Positions 10,361-21,552 of a DNA stretch of 64,000 bases are shown here, piece by piece. The notes beneath the pieces are model-generated. The model was given only the letters and a program-made list of their open reading frames with translations. It was not told the origin of the DNA and searched no databases. The stretch is from Oikopleura dioica. Taxonomy: Eukaryota > Chordata > Appendicularia > Copelata > Oikopleuridae. Every line of letters starts with the position of its first letter. The stretch's first letter is position 1. Position numbers and translations under genes: made by a program. The stretch is from the NCBI GenBank assembly GCA_907165135.1, contig OU015567.1, positions 3,291,001-3,355,000 of the forward strand, written 5' to 3'.

Positions 10361-13104
10361 TTACAGTAGGAAAACCGTTGTTATGACTGCAAGAAGAGAT
10401 GAGAAAATAGCTGTTTTCCCAGAGCTCTTCTTGAAGCCGGGCTTCAGATTGTTATCGCAACAGTAGGCAGGAGCATTGGAAGAAATTTCACTTGTTGGCG
10501 CAGTGATTTCAATTTTTCCTTTGAATTTAATATTAGAAATTAACTCTATTGTTTTCGTTTTTACCCGCGAAACAAGTGTATCCATTCCACAAAACCGAAT
10601 TTGGGTCGCAGTTTTTCGCCATTTTCGCCAATTTTCCTTCCGCGATCCAACCCCAGAAAGGTGATTTTAATGTTGAGTAACCCCAAATTTTCAGCAGTTC
10701 ATCAGCCTAAAAAAATTCATTAACAACTGAGAAATGGAAGCCAAAAAACCTGGCATAATTGCTTGTCTTGTTGTTTGCATCCTTTTTCAGCAAGTTGCTT
10801 ATGTGGAAAATACGAGTCAGTAAGAGTTGCCCCGGCCATTACTCCACAGCAAAGCCCGTTTGAAAGAACCGCCTTTTTGATTGCGCTCGTTTCGAGAACT
10901 CCGTTGATGCACTCGTAACTAAAAAAGAAGTATCATTCTGAGCCCAGGTTAATCCGCTGCTCACCCCTCCCAAAGAACATCGGCGACGTTGCAAGATTTC
11001 ATCCTCGCCAGTCGAGGGCCTTTGCCACGAGAGTCGTAGAGAAGCCACGATTTGATACCTGGATCTTCGATGTTTAAGCCCATTAGAATTTGTTTTTGGG
11101 TACAGAGCTAAAAAATGCGCAATTCTTTGTAAACAATTTGATAATTACCTGTCGACCCATAGCAACACACTCTTCGCCAGCAAGACTTTGGCCATCGTAA
11201 ACTCCAGAAGTGACGGAAAACATTTCGTGATCAAAGAAAATTCTTTCTTCTAATAATTATCTTGATTTTTTTTCTTGAGACATAAAACTTACCGACTGTG
11301 TTTTGTCCTGGCATGATTTCTCCTTCTTCTGATGTCTCGTACGGCATCGGTGGACCGTTTGTTGAAGTCTTATTCTGTTCTGGGGAGGTAAGATCGGTCG
11401 ATTTTAACATCACTTTTGGTCCTTCTACCAGCTTAGTTGGCAGTTTTTTCTTTGGTTGCATCGGTGCTTTTGGCATTATCGCTGGGCTCATTGGTAAACC
11501 GGCTGGAGGAGGAAGCATTCCAGGTGGAAACATTGGGAAACCATTTGGAAGCATCGGCATCATTCCATTTGGTAACATTGGTGGCATAGGTGGCATCATT
11601 GGCATGCCATTCGGCATCATTGGGAACGCACCCGGCATCATTGGAACTCGATTTTGAAGAGAAGATTTCTTTGGGGAGTTGTCCTGATATCTTGTTTTAG
11701 GAATGATACCAAGCTTCGGATTCTCCACTGTTTCCATTGGATTGTGGCTTGTAAAGTCTTTCGATTTTTTGTTGCTGACTTTTGGGAAGGTGTACACGTG
11801 GATTTTGTCTTCTTGAGGGATGATGATTTCCGGTCGGCCATCTCCAGTAATATCTGCAATATCAAAGAGTCCAATTCTTCCATAACTCGGCGCAGCGACC
11901 ATTTTCGAGAATGCGAAGCCTTTGTTGCCCTTTGGCTCTAGAATGTAGCTTCCTCCATCGGCTGAGCCGGAGACAAAAACATGCGGGCGGGAATTTCCTC
12001 GAGTCTTTGGATCGGGCCAGAAAGCCTGAGCACGACCCGGGGAGCCGTCAATATCAAAACCAGCCGCGATTACGTTTCTCTTCCACTGACCATGGAGGAA
12101 GTCATCTGGAACTTGGTAGGCGAGCACGTGACCTCGACCACCGCCTCTTTTGATAACAGAAGTCAGCACATCAAATCTACCGTCATTGTTGATATCCACA
12201 ATTTGGACATCATTATACGGCCCGTAATTATCCACCACTCGATGGCGCACTTCTTGTTTCTTCAAAAACTTGTCACCTTTGTTCACTGTCCAGACAATCC
12301 CCAATGTACTGTATTTTCGCCCAGCAACGATGAAGTATCTCTTGTTTCGTCGCTCAAGAAGTTCGAAATTCGCATCTGCCATTCCTTCATGAAGAGAAGT
12401 AGCCGGCCAATGCCCATTTCCGCCCGGCTGTTTTAGCCAAAGAAGCTCTCCTTTTGCCCCGATGGAATTCGACAAACTTCTTGCAGTGATGACATCGAGT
12501 TTTCCATCCAAATCCATATCCACGAATCTCAGGTTTTCATAAGTATAATCATCATCGCCCGAAATTCCTTTATAATTTGTTCCTTTTGGTTTCGGATTTA
12601 CAAAGAAAACATGCCCAGATGTTCCATTAAAAGCCGCTGAAGTGATCCACCATTTTCCCCTCGCGCCGGGGAACGTTGCGTCAGGAACGCGGCCGATATT
12701 TGTTGGGTAGGCGATTGAGTCGATCATTGCTCGGGGAACCATTCTCTTGACGCTCATTGATTTTGATTTGACGTTGTCGATGATTCCGATGTAGTGTGGG
12801 CCGAAAAGGGTGAGATGGCCATTAAGAACTTTTACCCCGTCGACCTGCACACTGAAAAAAGAATTTATATCTCAAAGATTTGAATATTTTGAGTTGAAAG
12901 GACCATAAGAGGAAAAATCGTTTTTGATTATAAAAATTTCTTTTTAGTAAAAAATTTGATAAGAAAAATCGAAGTGGAATGTAGGAAATTATTGAAGTTG
13001 GAATTCTAGATTCTAATTTCTAAAACTTACTCTGATTTCAGGGTATACAACTTCTTCGGAGCCAAAGCTGTAGCTACTGCTATCAGTCCTTCGAATATTC
13101 TCAT
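10361..13104 (-). CDS. secreted FG-GAP/VCBS beta-propeller protein with Cys-rich domain and hydrophobic C-terminus
   Basis: Seven exons (13104-13031, 12851-11293, 11249-11149, 11107-10965, 10918-10750, 10706-10565 and 10518-10361) join with all phases matching, giving 781 aa. A signal peptide (MRIFEGLIAVATALA) starts at 13104. The large second exon carries calcium-binding propeller loops: DMDLDGKLDVITA, DINNDGRFDVLTS and DITGDGRPEIIIP. A low-complexity Met/Pro linker with PMMPNGMPMMPP-like repeats follows. Next comes a cysteine-rich module (EECVAMGRQ, CTQKQILMGLN, NGLCCGVM, CKQQDKQLC). The end is a Ser-rich stem and a final hydrophobic segment (IFSSLLAVITTVFLL) with no tail, typical of a GPI-anchor signal. 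It is probably displayed on the cell surface or in extracellular matrix. The function of the pairing is unknown. Confidence 0.8.
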
Positions 13105-13537
13105 CTCTCAGAAAATAAACTGCTTTCTCTACAAAAGGACTTGTTTTTGGAACGATAAAAATAAAGTCTGATGAAAGATGCAATTGAAAATAGTGAGCTG
13201 CTGCTACTAATCTGAGGCAGTAACGCCCGCGGCAAGAAAGTGTTCTGACTCTATCAATTCTCATTCGACAGCAACACCACCACGGGCGACCTTTGGAGGA
13301 GAAGCACTGGTTATTGCATTCCTTGGAATTGACCGTTTTCTTTTTTAGTCATTTGTTAGCATAAAAATTTGTATTACAGAACATGATTAATTGAATGAAT
13401 AATTTGGGCGGTTGAAAGTATCCTTCTGACCAAATATCTTTCATACAAAAGATCGACTATTAGTGCTAGAAGCAGGGAATAAGTGATAAACTTTTAATCT
13501 CAAAAAGTCATTGTTCCTTTATCAAACCCGAGTTTCC

Positions 13538-13953
13538 GGGGCTAACCAAAATCAGTAAGTCTGGGGCTTGGACGTGACACCGTAGGACCAAGTAAGAAAG
13601 TATCATACATTGAAGGACTGAATAAGAAAGTATCATACATTGAAGTATAAAATTATAATGTAAATCCAAGTCAGGACTGTGCAAAATTGGATCGGTGAAA
13701 CTAGTAAGTATTAAAAAAGTTTGGGTTTCTTATTGGCCGGTAGGCCAAATACAGCAATCTTATTGGCCCTCCTAAAAATCACTTACTTTTTTTCAAATAA
13801 GGATCTTAAATTTTTCATTTTTTCCACTAAGAACATTAAACGATTCTTTTTTTCCAATAAGAATATTAAATCTTACTTTAATGTATGATACTTTCTGATT
13901 TGGTCCTACGCTGTCACGTCCTAGCTCCGGACATACTTATTTTGGTTTGTGCC
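13538..13953. mobile_element. non-autonomous hAT-like MITE
   Basis: About 75-bp imperfect terminal inverted repeats face each other. The left one (13538-13612) and the right one (13876-13953) share GACGTGACA(C/G)CGTAGGACCAA- and AAAGTATCATACATT-type blocks in opposite orientation. The outer edges are flanked by the direct repeat CCGAGTTTCC (13528-13537 and 13952-13961), consistent with an 8-bp target duplication. A partial extra copy of the inner repeat sits at 13617-13645. No coding capacity. Confidence 0.75.
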
Positions 13954-14083
13954 GAGTTTCCTCCAGGGCATACAGAAATCGATCTCATTGAGAAGTTTTT
14001 TCAGAATTATTGACTTCTGGCAAATAAACGCGCCCTAAAGAATACTCGAGAAAACAAAGGGCAAAGGATAGACCTTCAGAGAA

Positions 14084-15558
14084 ATGAAGGAAACTGCGAT
14101 TGTTGTTGGCGCTGGTCTCGGAGGGATGACAACTGCGCTATCCCTCGGTATTTTGAAATATTTTCAATTCGAAATGAAGGAATCTTTTTTAGCTTTCCAT
14201 GGGTTTAAAGAAATCAGAATCTACGAAAAATCAACGAAGATCTTGAATCCGATCGGTGCTGGACTCGGTATTCAAGGCGCAACTCTGTGCCTTGACAAAA
14301 TGAATCTGACTCATGTTTGGAAAAAAGTCGGTCACCCAGTCTATGAAGCAAGAGTTACCGCTGGCCATGAGAAACTTAGCAGTCTAAACATCAAAAAACT
14401 TCTTGGAGGAACGGTTCTTGAAGATCATTTTATGATGACAAAGAGAAATGCTCTTATGAAAGAGCTCTGGGCTGAATGTGAGAAAAATCCAAAAGTAGGA
14501 ACCAAAATACATTTCTTAAACCAAAAAAATCAAGATAAAAACGAAACTTGGTGTCAAAGTAACGGAATACAAGAACACTGATTCCGGGGCTGAAATCACC
14601 TTCGCCGACGGAACAACAGATTCAGCAGATATCGTCGTTTCAGCAGATGGGATTCACTCAATCGGTCGAGATTTCGTCGATCCAGATTGTCCACCGCCAG
14701 AGCACTCTGGACTTTGCGTTTTTTATTGTCTTCTGAAAGATATCGACAAGGAGAGATTCCCGGATAACTCGAGTAAGAGGAATATCGATGATCTTTCTCT
14801 ATAATCTTTCTAATAGCTCTCGAATTGCACCTAAACATGGGAATGGCCATGGTCATGCGAGTTAGTGAAACTGACGGGATGATTGTTGTGGCTCATCAAG
14901 CGTCCGAAAAATGGAATGTCGACAGTCAAAAATGGACGTCTGTAGCTCTAGAATTTGAACTTTCATCAAAAATTTCTAGATTCGACGTCTCTCCTCAAAT
15001 CTTCCACGAATTGATGGAAGACCATGATTTCTACAAAGAACAGGACTGGATCGACGAGAAAATGATCAAAAACGTCCACTGCCTCAGCCACCTTGGGATC
15101 TATCAACAACCACACGTCTCCAACTGGTACAAGGGAAATGTCATTTTGGTCGGTGATGCTGCTCATGCCACATCGCCATTTATGGGGCAAGGCGCGAATC
15201 AAGCGATGATTGATGGATATTACTTGGGAAGATGTTTGAACGAATCCGAAGATGTTCCAACAGCTTTCGAGAAGTTCTTCAAAGCGCGAGATGCAACAAC
15301 TCGGAAAATCATCAATTCGTCAAAAGGTTTTCAACCTTTACGATTACTCTTGCCAATTTCATTCTAGAGCTCGGCCACATGAGGACCGGAACGTCATTCT
15401 GGAATCGAATCAAGCGCTCTGGAGTACGATTCGGCCTTCGAATTGCTTCAAATGTGGGGATGAATCTAGCTGAGGATCAAATGCGAAAGTTTATGCTCGG
15501 AAACATGGTTCCTTCTTTTATGAACGAGGACGAGTTTCTTGAAAGCGAGATAAATTGA
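14084..15558 (+). CDS. FAD-dependent monooxygenase (salicylate-hydroxylase-like)
   Basis: Five exons (14084-14147, 14193-14494, 14535-14772, 14817-15326 and 15368-15558) give 434 aa with all phases matching. The N-terminus carries the dinucleotide-binding GAGLGG, after which YEKS ends beta-2. The middle carries the DG-type motif ADGIHSIGR. The C-terminal half has the FAD/ribityl GD motif GDAAHATSPFMGQGANQAM. These are diagnostic of the FAD_binding_3 flavoprotein hydroxylases, which use NAD(P)H and O2 to hydroxylate aromatic or related small molecules. No signal peptide, so it is probably cytosolic. The C-terminal 60 residues after GD are basic and helical. The exact substrate cannot be read from sequence. 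Poly(A) signal AATAAA follows near 15570. Confidence 0.9.
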
Positions 15559-15610
15559 AAATGAGACAATAAAAAGATACATAAACGATTCTTTTTATCA
15601 AGTTCTAGTT

Positions 15611-17104
15611 TTATTCTTTGTTCAGAAAAGATTCGATTGCGCAGTTTTTATAGTTTATCGCATCTGTTTTTCCATCATCTTCCCGAATTCCGAGTTGAGC
15701 AGATTCTTTGGAAATGATAAGAATAAAGACCTTTCTATTGAATGCTCGTTCTTACCTAAGCAAGAGTCGGGATCAACATTTCTCCAGTCAACCTTCTGGC
15801 TTCCTTTAACAAGCAAATAGAATTCGTCCTTGTTCATGAATTTTCGAAAATTCGTCGCCGGCAAGTCTTGATCGATGACTCCCTTGAGACGAAATTGCAA
15901 AATCACGCTTTAGTTTTCCATTGTAAGTTTTTCCGTCAGTAATCGAAAGATAGCTCTCACCTGGTCTGACTGCGCTCCTCCGCGATTGAAGTAAAGTCTA
16001 AGTCGTAGCAAGAAACTGTTTACGGGTCAAGTTTGACAGGACTTATCAGATGCAGTTTCCTTCCGCCCAAGGACGTACAACTGTGCGGCCTTTTTATCAT
16101 GACATGGACCCGTTTCCTATATCGAGGAATTCAAAGCTCACGAGTTTTTCTCTAACAGAATTGATAAAATTGACGCCACATTTGACCTTCGGAAATCTGA
16201 TGAAGCCAATATACGTTTGGCGACGGATATCAACCGTGGGATGCGTGTTAGGCACGCTGAATTTCAGCATTTTTGAATCGGGACCGTTCAGCATGACTTA
16301 AATTTACTGGAATTTGGCGAAAGGGGGGTCCCGTGGGCGTTATTTTCTGTATTAGACTAAGGGTAAGGTTAGCCCTTCTTGAAGGTCCCTAACCCTAACC
16401 CCCGAAAGGACAAGGGAAGTTCAAGTAACCCTACCTTGTCCGGTTCTTATTTTCTTCCATTGAATCCTCCCACAGGTTTCAACTTCCTTCCTGGGATAAA
16501 ACGTAGACCCGAGTGCCCGCATCTGGAGGCCCTCGAGCTGTCCAGCTTTGAGTTTACACAGGACACTTCGTTTCATCTCACAATTTTGCTCGCACTCAAC
16601 ATCCGAGTTCGATATCTTTTCAAATTTGCTATTCGAAGGGCAAAATTTTATTAGTTTATGAACTCTTCCAGGAATAGCCAGACCGAAGACACATTTCAAA
16701 ACAGATTGGCTAAAAAATTCATGATCATTTCTACATAAATTCGACCACTTACGGGCAAGTCCCAGTTTCCAAAGTCAAGACTTACTCTAGAATTGACCTT
16801 TATCTTTGACCTTGTGTTTTTGATCGGCTCGTAATCGTATGTAAACTCGTCAGATTTCCAAGAAGAAGCAAGTTTGCTGAAGGATTCGTCGCTGACATCA
16901 TCATTTAAAATATTTGCGAGTTGGAATGAAGGTGTTTGCCGGAGAAAATAGCCAAGCCAGACCGAAGATCCAAGAAAATCTTAAATAAATCCATTGTCTA
17001 CCGGACAATTCTTCAAATTTAAGGGCTTGAAGCAGACCTTTCTCCTTGGTGTTGTTTTCTTTGCAGTTTGTTAGGAGACTGAATCCGGGCTTTTTCATGG
17101 ACAA
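15611..17104 (-). CDS. poorly resolved minus-strand gene(s), secreted-like
   Basis: The 3' part is credible. Exon 15705-15611 joins in phase to exon 15907-15756 and that to one ending at 15961, encoding ...DLDFTSIAEERSQTSVILQF... and NKDEFYLLVKGSQ. Further upstream on the same strand are three more open stretches: about 16294-16097 (RRQTYIGFIRFPKVKCGV), about 16690-16421 (Cys-containing VECEQNCEMKRS) and about 16990-16790 (SFSKLASSWKSDEFTYDYEP). I could not join them with consistent phases. The segment CTTCGGTCTGGC recurs at both 16660 and 16940, hinting at internal duplication. It may be one gene with noncanonical splices, two genes, or a decaying copy. Family unknown. Confidence 0.35.
16388..16403. 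repeat. telomere-like CCCTAA repeats (interstitial)
   Basis: Two and a half CCCTAA units sit in an intergenic or intronic position. A related run occurs at 23025-23049 in a pseudogene. Confidence 0.4.
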
Positions 17105-17454
17105 GATTTTTTCTTGTCAGAAGGAAGCAGACTTGACAAGCCCAGTATCTACAGAGCAGCGCGCCGACGGCATCGTTTGTCGCCTCACTTTTTTCGGCTA
17201 TTTCTGCGATCGAAAGAGATAAAACAAAGATACTTTGAATGCAGCCGATTTCCTGTCAATCGTCGCGAGGTGCCCACCAAACGAGTCACATGCTGAAAAA
17301 TTTTTGTTTGAATAGTAACTACGACAGCTTTTTTGTTTGTTTTTCGGTTACCTTGCTCTCCTTCTGACCAGGTCAGTTGGTCATCTTTTCAAGGTCATAA
17401 GGTCTGATATAGACATTTATAAAAATTTTTTAAGGGTGTCCCCCTTTAAAATAT

Positions 17455-17580
17455 TTATTTGGCAACCTTTCCTAGAAAAAGAAACTCTTCTTTGTCGAAC
17501 GAGAAACTGATGAATTTATCTTTGAAATTTCCATAACTCTCTGCGAAATAAAAAACAAAAAGGAATGTCTTCAACTTCAT
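17455..17580 (-). CDS. short secreted peptide or truncated paralogue
   Basis: From the ATG complementary to 17578-17580, a signal-peptide-like start (MKLKTFLFVFYFAESYG) leads to a short mature part containing SFDKEEFLFLGKVAK and a stop. That ending resembles NKDEFYLLVKGSQ in the minus-strand exon at 15756-15907, so it may be a truncated relative of that gene. Confidence 0.35.
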   Translation of the reverse strand: MKLKTFLFVFYFAESYGNFKDKFISFSFDKEEFLFLGKVAK

Positions 17581-17699
17581 CTGAAACGATTCCTGGCAAG
17601 GCTGAGCAAAAAGGACGGGCTTGTTTTGGAGATTAAGTTCTTTGGACCGCATCGTTTTTAAAATTGCGTTTTTGGGTTTTTATTGCGACAATTATGGAA

Positions 17700-18018
17700 G
17701 AGCTTGTAAGAAGATATGAATTGCGGAGAAAGTTCTGACTTCAGAAGTCAAGTTCTACAGATTGGCTTCCGATGAGCACAAGTGCACCGGAAACATGAAG
17801 CGGAAGAATCAGAGCACGAGATAAAAATATCAATAAAGGCAACGATGAGATATATCATACTATAATAATAAATGTCTATAAATATATCTCTATAAATATA
17901 TAATAAAGATGTCTACAGGGGGTGGAGACATGTTTGAAATCCCGGGTAAAGGCTTGCTTTCACCGGTAGGACGAAAGATAGGAAAAGAACTTTTTTGAAT
18001 AAGGGTTCTTTCTTGAAC
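17700..18018. other. intergenic AT-rich stretch
   Basis: Contains short ATAAATATATCTCTATAAATATA-type repeats around 17850-17905, and nothing coding that I can support. Confidence 0.4.
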
Positions 18019-18033
18019 TGATGTTTAAAATAT

Positions 18034-18145
18034 CGTAAAGTTGACGAGTATTTAATACATAATCTCGTTTATTGCTGAAGCTTTTCGCCTTTCGGTAGCA
18101 CTGATGATGCCGAAAGGCGAAAAGCTTCTGCAATAAACGAGATAA
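18034..18145. mobile_element. small insertion with a 33-bp hairpin and 15-bp flanking direct repeats
   Basis: The 15-bp direct repeat TGATGTTTAAAATAT occurs at 18019-18033 and 18146-18160. Between the copies is a near-perfect inverted repeat: arm 18063-18095 and arm 18110-18142, 33 bp each with one mismatch, separated by a 14-base loop. The loop/right arm contains CTGATGA (18101-18107) and, 11 bases on, GAAA (18119-18122), the two strands of a hammerhead-ribozyme core. No convincing stem I forms. The long TSD suggests a retroposed or similarly mobilised unit. Confidence 0.6.
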
Positions 18146-18573
18146 TGATGTTTAAAATATTTAATCAATTCAATTGTGCCCTCCCTAAAAAAATTTCTTT
18201 TTATAGTTAAAAAAAATATTTACGATTCAATTTCGTGGTCGAAAGAATCGACAAAAAAACCTCAAGTTTGACGAAAATTTTGGTCAAAATTTTTTTCAAC
18301 CGAAAGATTTGTTTTTTTTTCGTCTTCCTCTTTATAACTTCCATGCTGAAATGGCGTGGCTGTTGAACTACCTTGCTTGTGACTGTCGATTACCTTGGCG
18401 GTGTATTTGCTTAGTTCACAGGACCACACATAAAACGCCATGCCTCTGCCTTCGCGGACCGTTTCTAATGACCCTCAATTAATGAAAACAAATCTTGTCC
18501 TTTTTTCGATACGGTTGCAAAAGTGTAAATTTGCTAATCTCATCAAAAGCAGATATAGAAACATTAATTGAAA

Positions 18574-19696
18574 ATGAACAACAACAATGAAACCTACCTC
18601 AAGACGGGAGCTGACGATTTCGAGGAACTCGACTATCTGAAGTTACAGCCACATGAAGCCGAGAAGCTGAGACAGTATCTCCTGCAATGCTCAGGTAGGA
18701 TTCGGCAATAAATTATCATTAATAATAATAAATTATAACTAATAAAATTGATATTCAAAAAACTTGATTAAAAAAGGCAAAAACTTATTTTAAAAATTTG
18801 CAAATTTAATTAATATGTTTGACCAATCAGATGGACGCAAAAAAAAAATCCGGACCAATCAAAAAATTAATCGATTTCTTGGATAAAAAAATATTTTTAG
18901 CGATTAAAGCCAAGCAACAGCAGCAATATCTCCAAGCAACAAATAACAACAACAATAACAACAACAACAATAATAACAACAACAATCCTGATGCTCCGAT
19001 TAACTACCACAACAACGTCTACAACGTCAATGGAAACAACACCAGCTTCAATCGCTCATTTAGTCAAAACTCAACAGAGACCAAAGAATTTCCCTCGAAA
19101 ATCATCAAGCAAGAAAAACAAGATGATGTGATTGAAAAATACCCATCAAAAGTCAAAAAGCGGCAAAAATCAAAACCAAGAGCGGACCAAGCGTTGAGAA
19201 ATGCTTCTACTCCTGCGCATATTCTCAGTTTTCAGCAGGTAAAGAAAAACAACAGTCATTTCGAAGCAATAATGATGAGAAAAATGGGAGTTGCTCGTCT
19301 TTTCTTAATAAATATTCGCTCTGGTCGAACTGTTTTCAACGTTTCCTTGACCTTCCTACAAAAAAAACTCGGCTACCCCCTCTTCTTGAGACAAATACCA
19401 TATGATTTCGTTGTATCGGACCATAATTATTCTTTCAAGCGGCTACGTAACCACAGAACCCATTTGGGATTGACGCAGCACGAAACCGCAAAATCGATCT
19501 ACAAACTTGTCGGTAAAAAGATTTCGCAAACACTCGTCTCCCGCTTTGAAACGAATCAACTGCACCCAAAGAACACGCTGAATCTAATGCCCGAAATGGA
19601 GGAATGGATCCGAAAGACACGGTAAACTTCCGAAATTAGGAAATTGACGATTGTTTATTTTTCAGAATTATCTCGACGCGAAGTTTGCTCTTCTGA
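18574..19696 (+). CDS. protein with a POU-specific domain and no homeodomain
   Basis: Exon 1 (18574-18694) starts MNNNNETYLKTGADDFEELD. A 206-bp intron joins in phase to exon 2 (18901-19621). That exon begins with Gln/Asn runs (15 consecutive Asn near its start) and a Lys-rich linker, and ends with a POU-specific domain: KRLRNHRTHLGLTQHETA..., SQTLVSRFETNQLHPKN, MPEMEEWIRK. The motifs SQT..RFE..L..KN are the DNA-recognition part of POU-S. A 44-bp intron leads to a short last exon ending at 19696, so the protein stops about 290 aa in, right where a POU homeodomain linker would begin. A downstream stretch to about 19780 is open in another frame but has no WFxNxR motif. It is probably a nuclear DNA-binding protein or a dominant-negative-like relic. 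Confidence 0.75.
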
Positions 19697-20029
19697 AATT
19701 ATCAGAACGGCGCCGTCAGATATCTATTCAGAGCCACTTACTGTCCTTGTTTGCTTCTCAATTATTTGTATTTTCGTTTGAGACTGGCGTATCTCTAGGA
19801 AACTTCTTTGTTGAACTTTTTATTATATGAAGTTTGAAATAAAACTGATTTCTGCAAGTTCATTTGATTCACATACAGTACTTTGAATTTTTATGTTTAT
19901 TTACAGATAATTATTTAGTGGACATTTTCAAGTGTTAAAAATGATAAAAATAAATAACGATTTCAAGGCCAGATGAAATCTTTATCATTTTCGACCACTT
20001 ATCGTCGATTTCTTGATGAAATTTTTACA
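19697..20029. other. convergent 3' region, no gene
   Basis: Shared 3' space of the plus-strand POU-S gene and the minus-strand PLA2-like gene. AATAAA-type signals occur on both strands (for example near 19840 and 19950). Confidence 0.45.
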
Positions 20030-21128
20030 TTAGCACTCTCCAATCAGTGCGTTTTCTCCATTCGCGCAGCATTCATGAGTGACAGCGTTGAAAACGGTGA
20101 ATTTTGTTGACGACTGATTCACGCAACACTAGAAAAATATTTCAAATTTCAAAAAGTCCCTTTTTTCAAAGAGAAAAGATGAGTCAAAATGAACCTGTTT
20201 GTCGACGGCAACATGCTCGTCTATGATTTCTTCTCTTCCTTGTCCATTGAAAGTGATCCCGAATCCACCTCCTCCTTTCGACGCTGGCACCACCCATTCG
20301 GTTACAGTTGGGCAGCCGACATCTTCAAGGCCCTCCGCGATCGTATCCGTCGAATTCTGAATCACCCACTTGGCATGATCCCACGTGATCAAGAAGCCAT
20401 CTTGGTTCTCCCAGCATCGGCGTCCATTGACCAGCTCATCATGGGCGCGGAATGTTCCAGCGGAGAGTTCGTCAGAGTCAGAATCAACTTCGAATTTGGA
20501 TTTTCCGCAGTAATTCGCTAAAAAAACATCGAGTAAATCGGATCTTTTGGATCAAAAAAGAACTCACGACAGGTCATTCCGGCAATAAATCCATTGAAAA
20601 GCGTGAATTTCTGATCGTAGACGTCAATTTTCGCAACATGCGCTTTCGCGAATTCCAGGTCGCACTCGCAAAGAGCTCTAGAAAACGATTAATTTGCCTT
20701 TTCCCCCGATTTTTTTCTTTACCTGTTGCAGCTTCCAACTGTCGAGGTGCATTGAATGTCGTTTTCGACAACTTCGAAAAAGTAATTGTTGAATTCCGGG
20801 ATGCAAGCGTCTCCCCACTTTTCTTTCGCGCATCTGTAGCAATCTTTATGAGCTTGGCAAGTGTAATCTAATTCGTCGACGGCAACGGGGCCAGCAGGAC
20901 CGGCGGAAAGGGGTCGATCCGTGATCATGTATTGGCATTTGCAGCCATATTGGCCGTGGTTTTCTAGGGTGAAATCTGAAATCAAACAATGAGAAGCTTT
21001 CGAGGAGAAAAACCGATCAAACCTGGGTTGTAAAAAGTCATCAACGATTCGAATTCCGACATTCTTCTAGCACCTGGCCCTCTCTGCGCAAAACTCTGCG
21101 AAATCATTGCAAAAAAACTTATTTTCAT
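20030..21128 (-). CDS. secreted phospholipase A2-like protein with cysteine-rich extension
   Basis: Five exons (21128-21023, 20975-20723, 20677-20568, 20517-20195 and 20128-20030) give 296 aa with all phases matching. A signal peptide (MKISFFAMISQSFA) starts at 21128. The second exon has PLA2 signatures: a calcium-loop-like YGCKCQ, then VDELDYTCQAHKDCYRCA, matching the family CCxxHDxCY block with the catalytic His kept but the next residue, normally the calcium-binding Asp, replaced by Lys. Exon 3 keeps LCECD. The C-terminal third is an extra module with GRRCWENQDGFLITWDHAKW and a CCVNQ...HECC end. The Lys replacement makes calcium-dependent catalysis unlikely; a binding or structural role is possible. 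Confidence 0.8.
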
Positions 21129-21552
21129 TTTCGATTTTATCGTTAGAAATTTGATGAAATAAAATTGAGTAAATCGTTTTTATACGAAAATATTCTACCG
21201 CAAGATGATTTGGAAAAATCGTTTTTGGATACATGATGAATTCGCGGTCGCAGATTGGTAAAGTAAGGCAACGTGAATTTCAAATTTCAAAGCAGAGTCA
21301 GGAAATTAGAAATCTTACGTCTTTTCCTGTGATAAGGCGCAATTAGCACCTCATTATCGGCGATCGACGGATAATAATCGGCTGCAAAAATCATCGGCAG
21401 GGAAAATTACGCGGTCCAATTGATAGGATGAAGCACCGAGCCCGAGGCGTTGGTGATAAAAACACTGACCGGTGAGAATTGTCAGGACCTAGTGACATTC
21501 CAGAGCACAACAAAACACAAAAAAGGGAGAGAAAAAAATTTGAATTTTCAAA
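21129..21552. other. divergent promoter region
   Basis: Separates the head-to-head PLA2-like (-) and discoidin (+) genes. No additional exon was recognised; the two genes may share regulatory sequence. Confidence 0.4.

Noticed and set aside
11298..11657. 119-codon open frame on the plus strand rich in Gly/Ile
   Set aside because: It is the antisense of the Met/Pro repeat of the propeller gene, which has strong splice and domain support.
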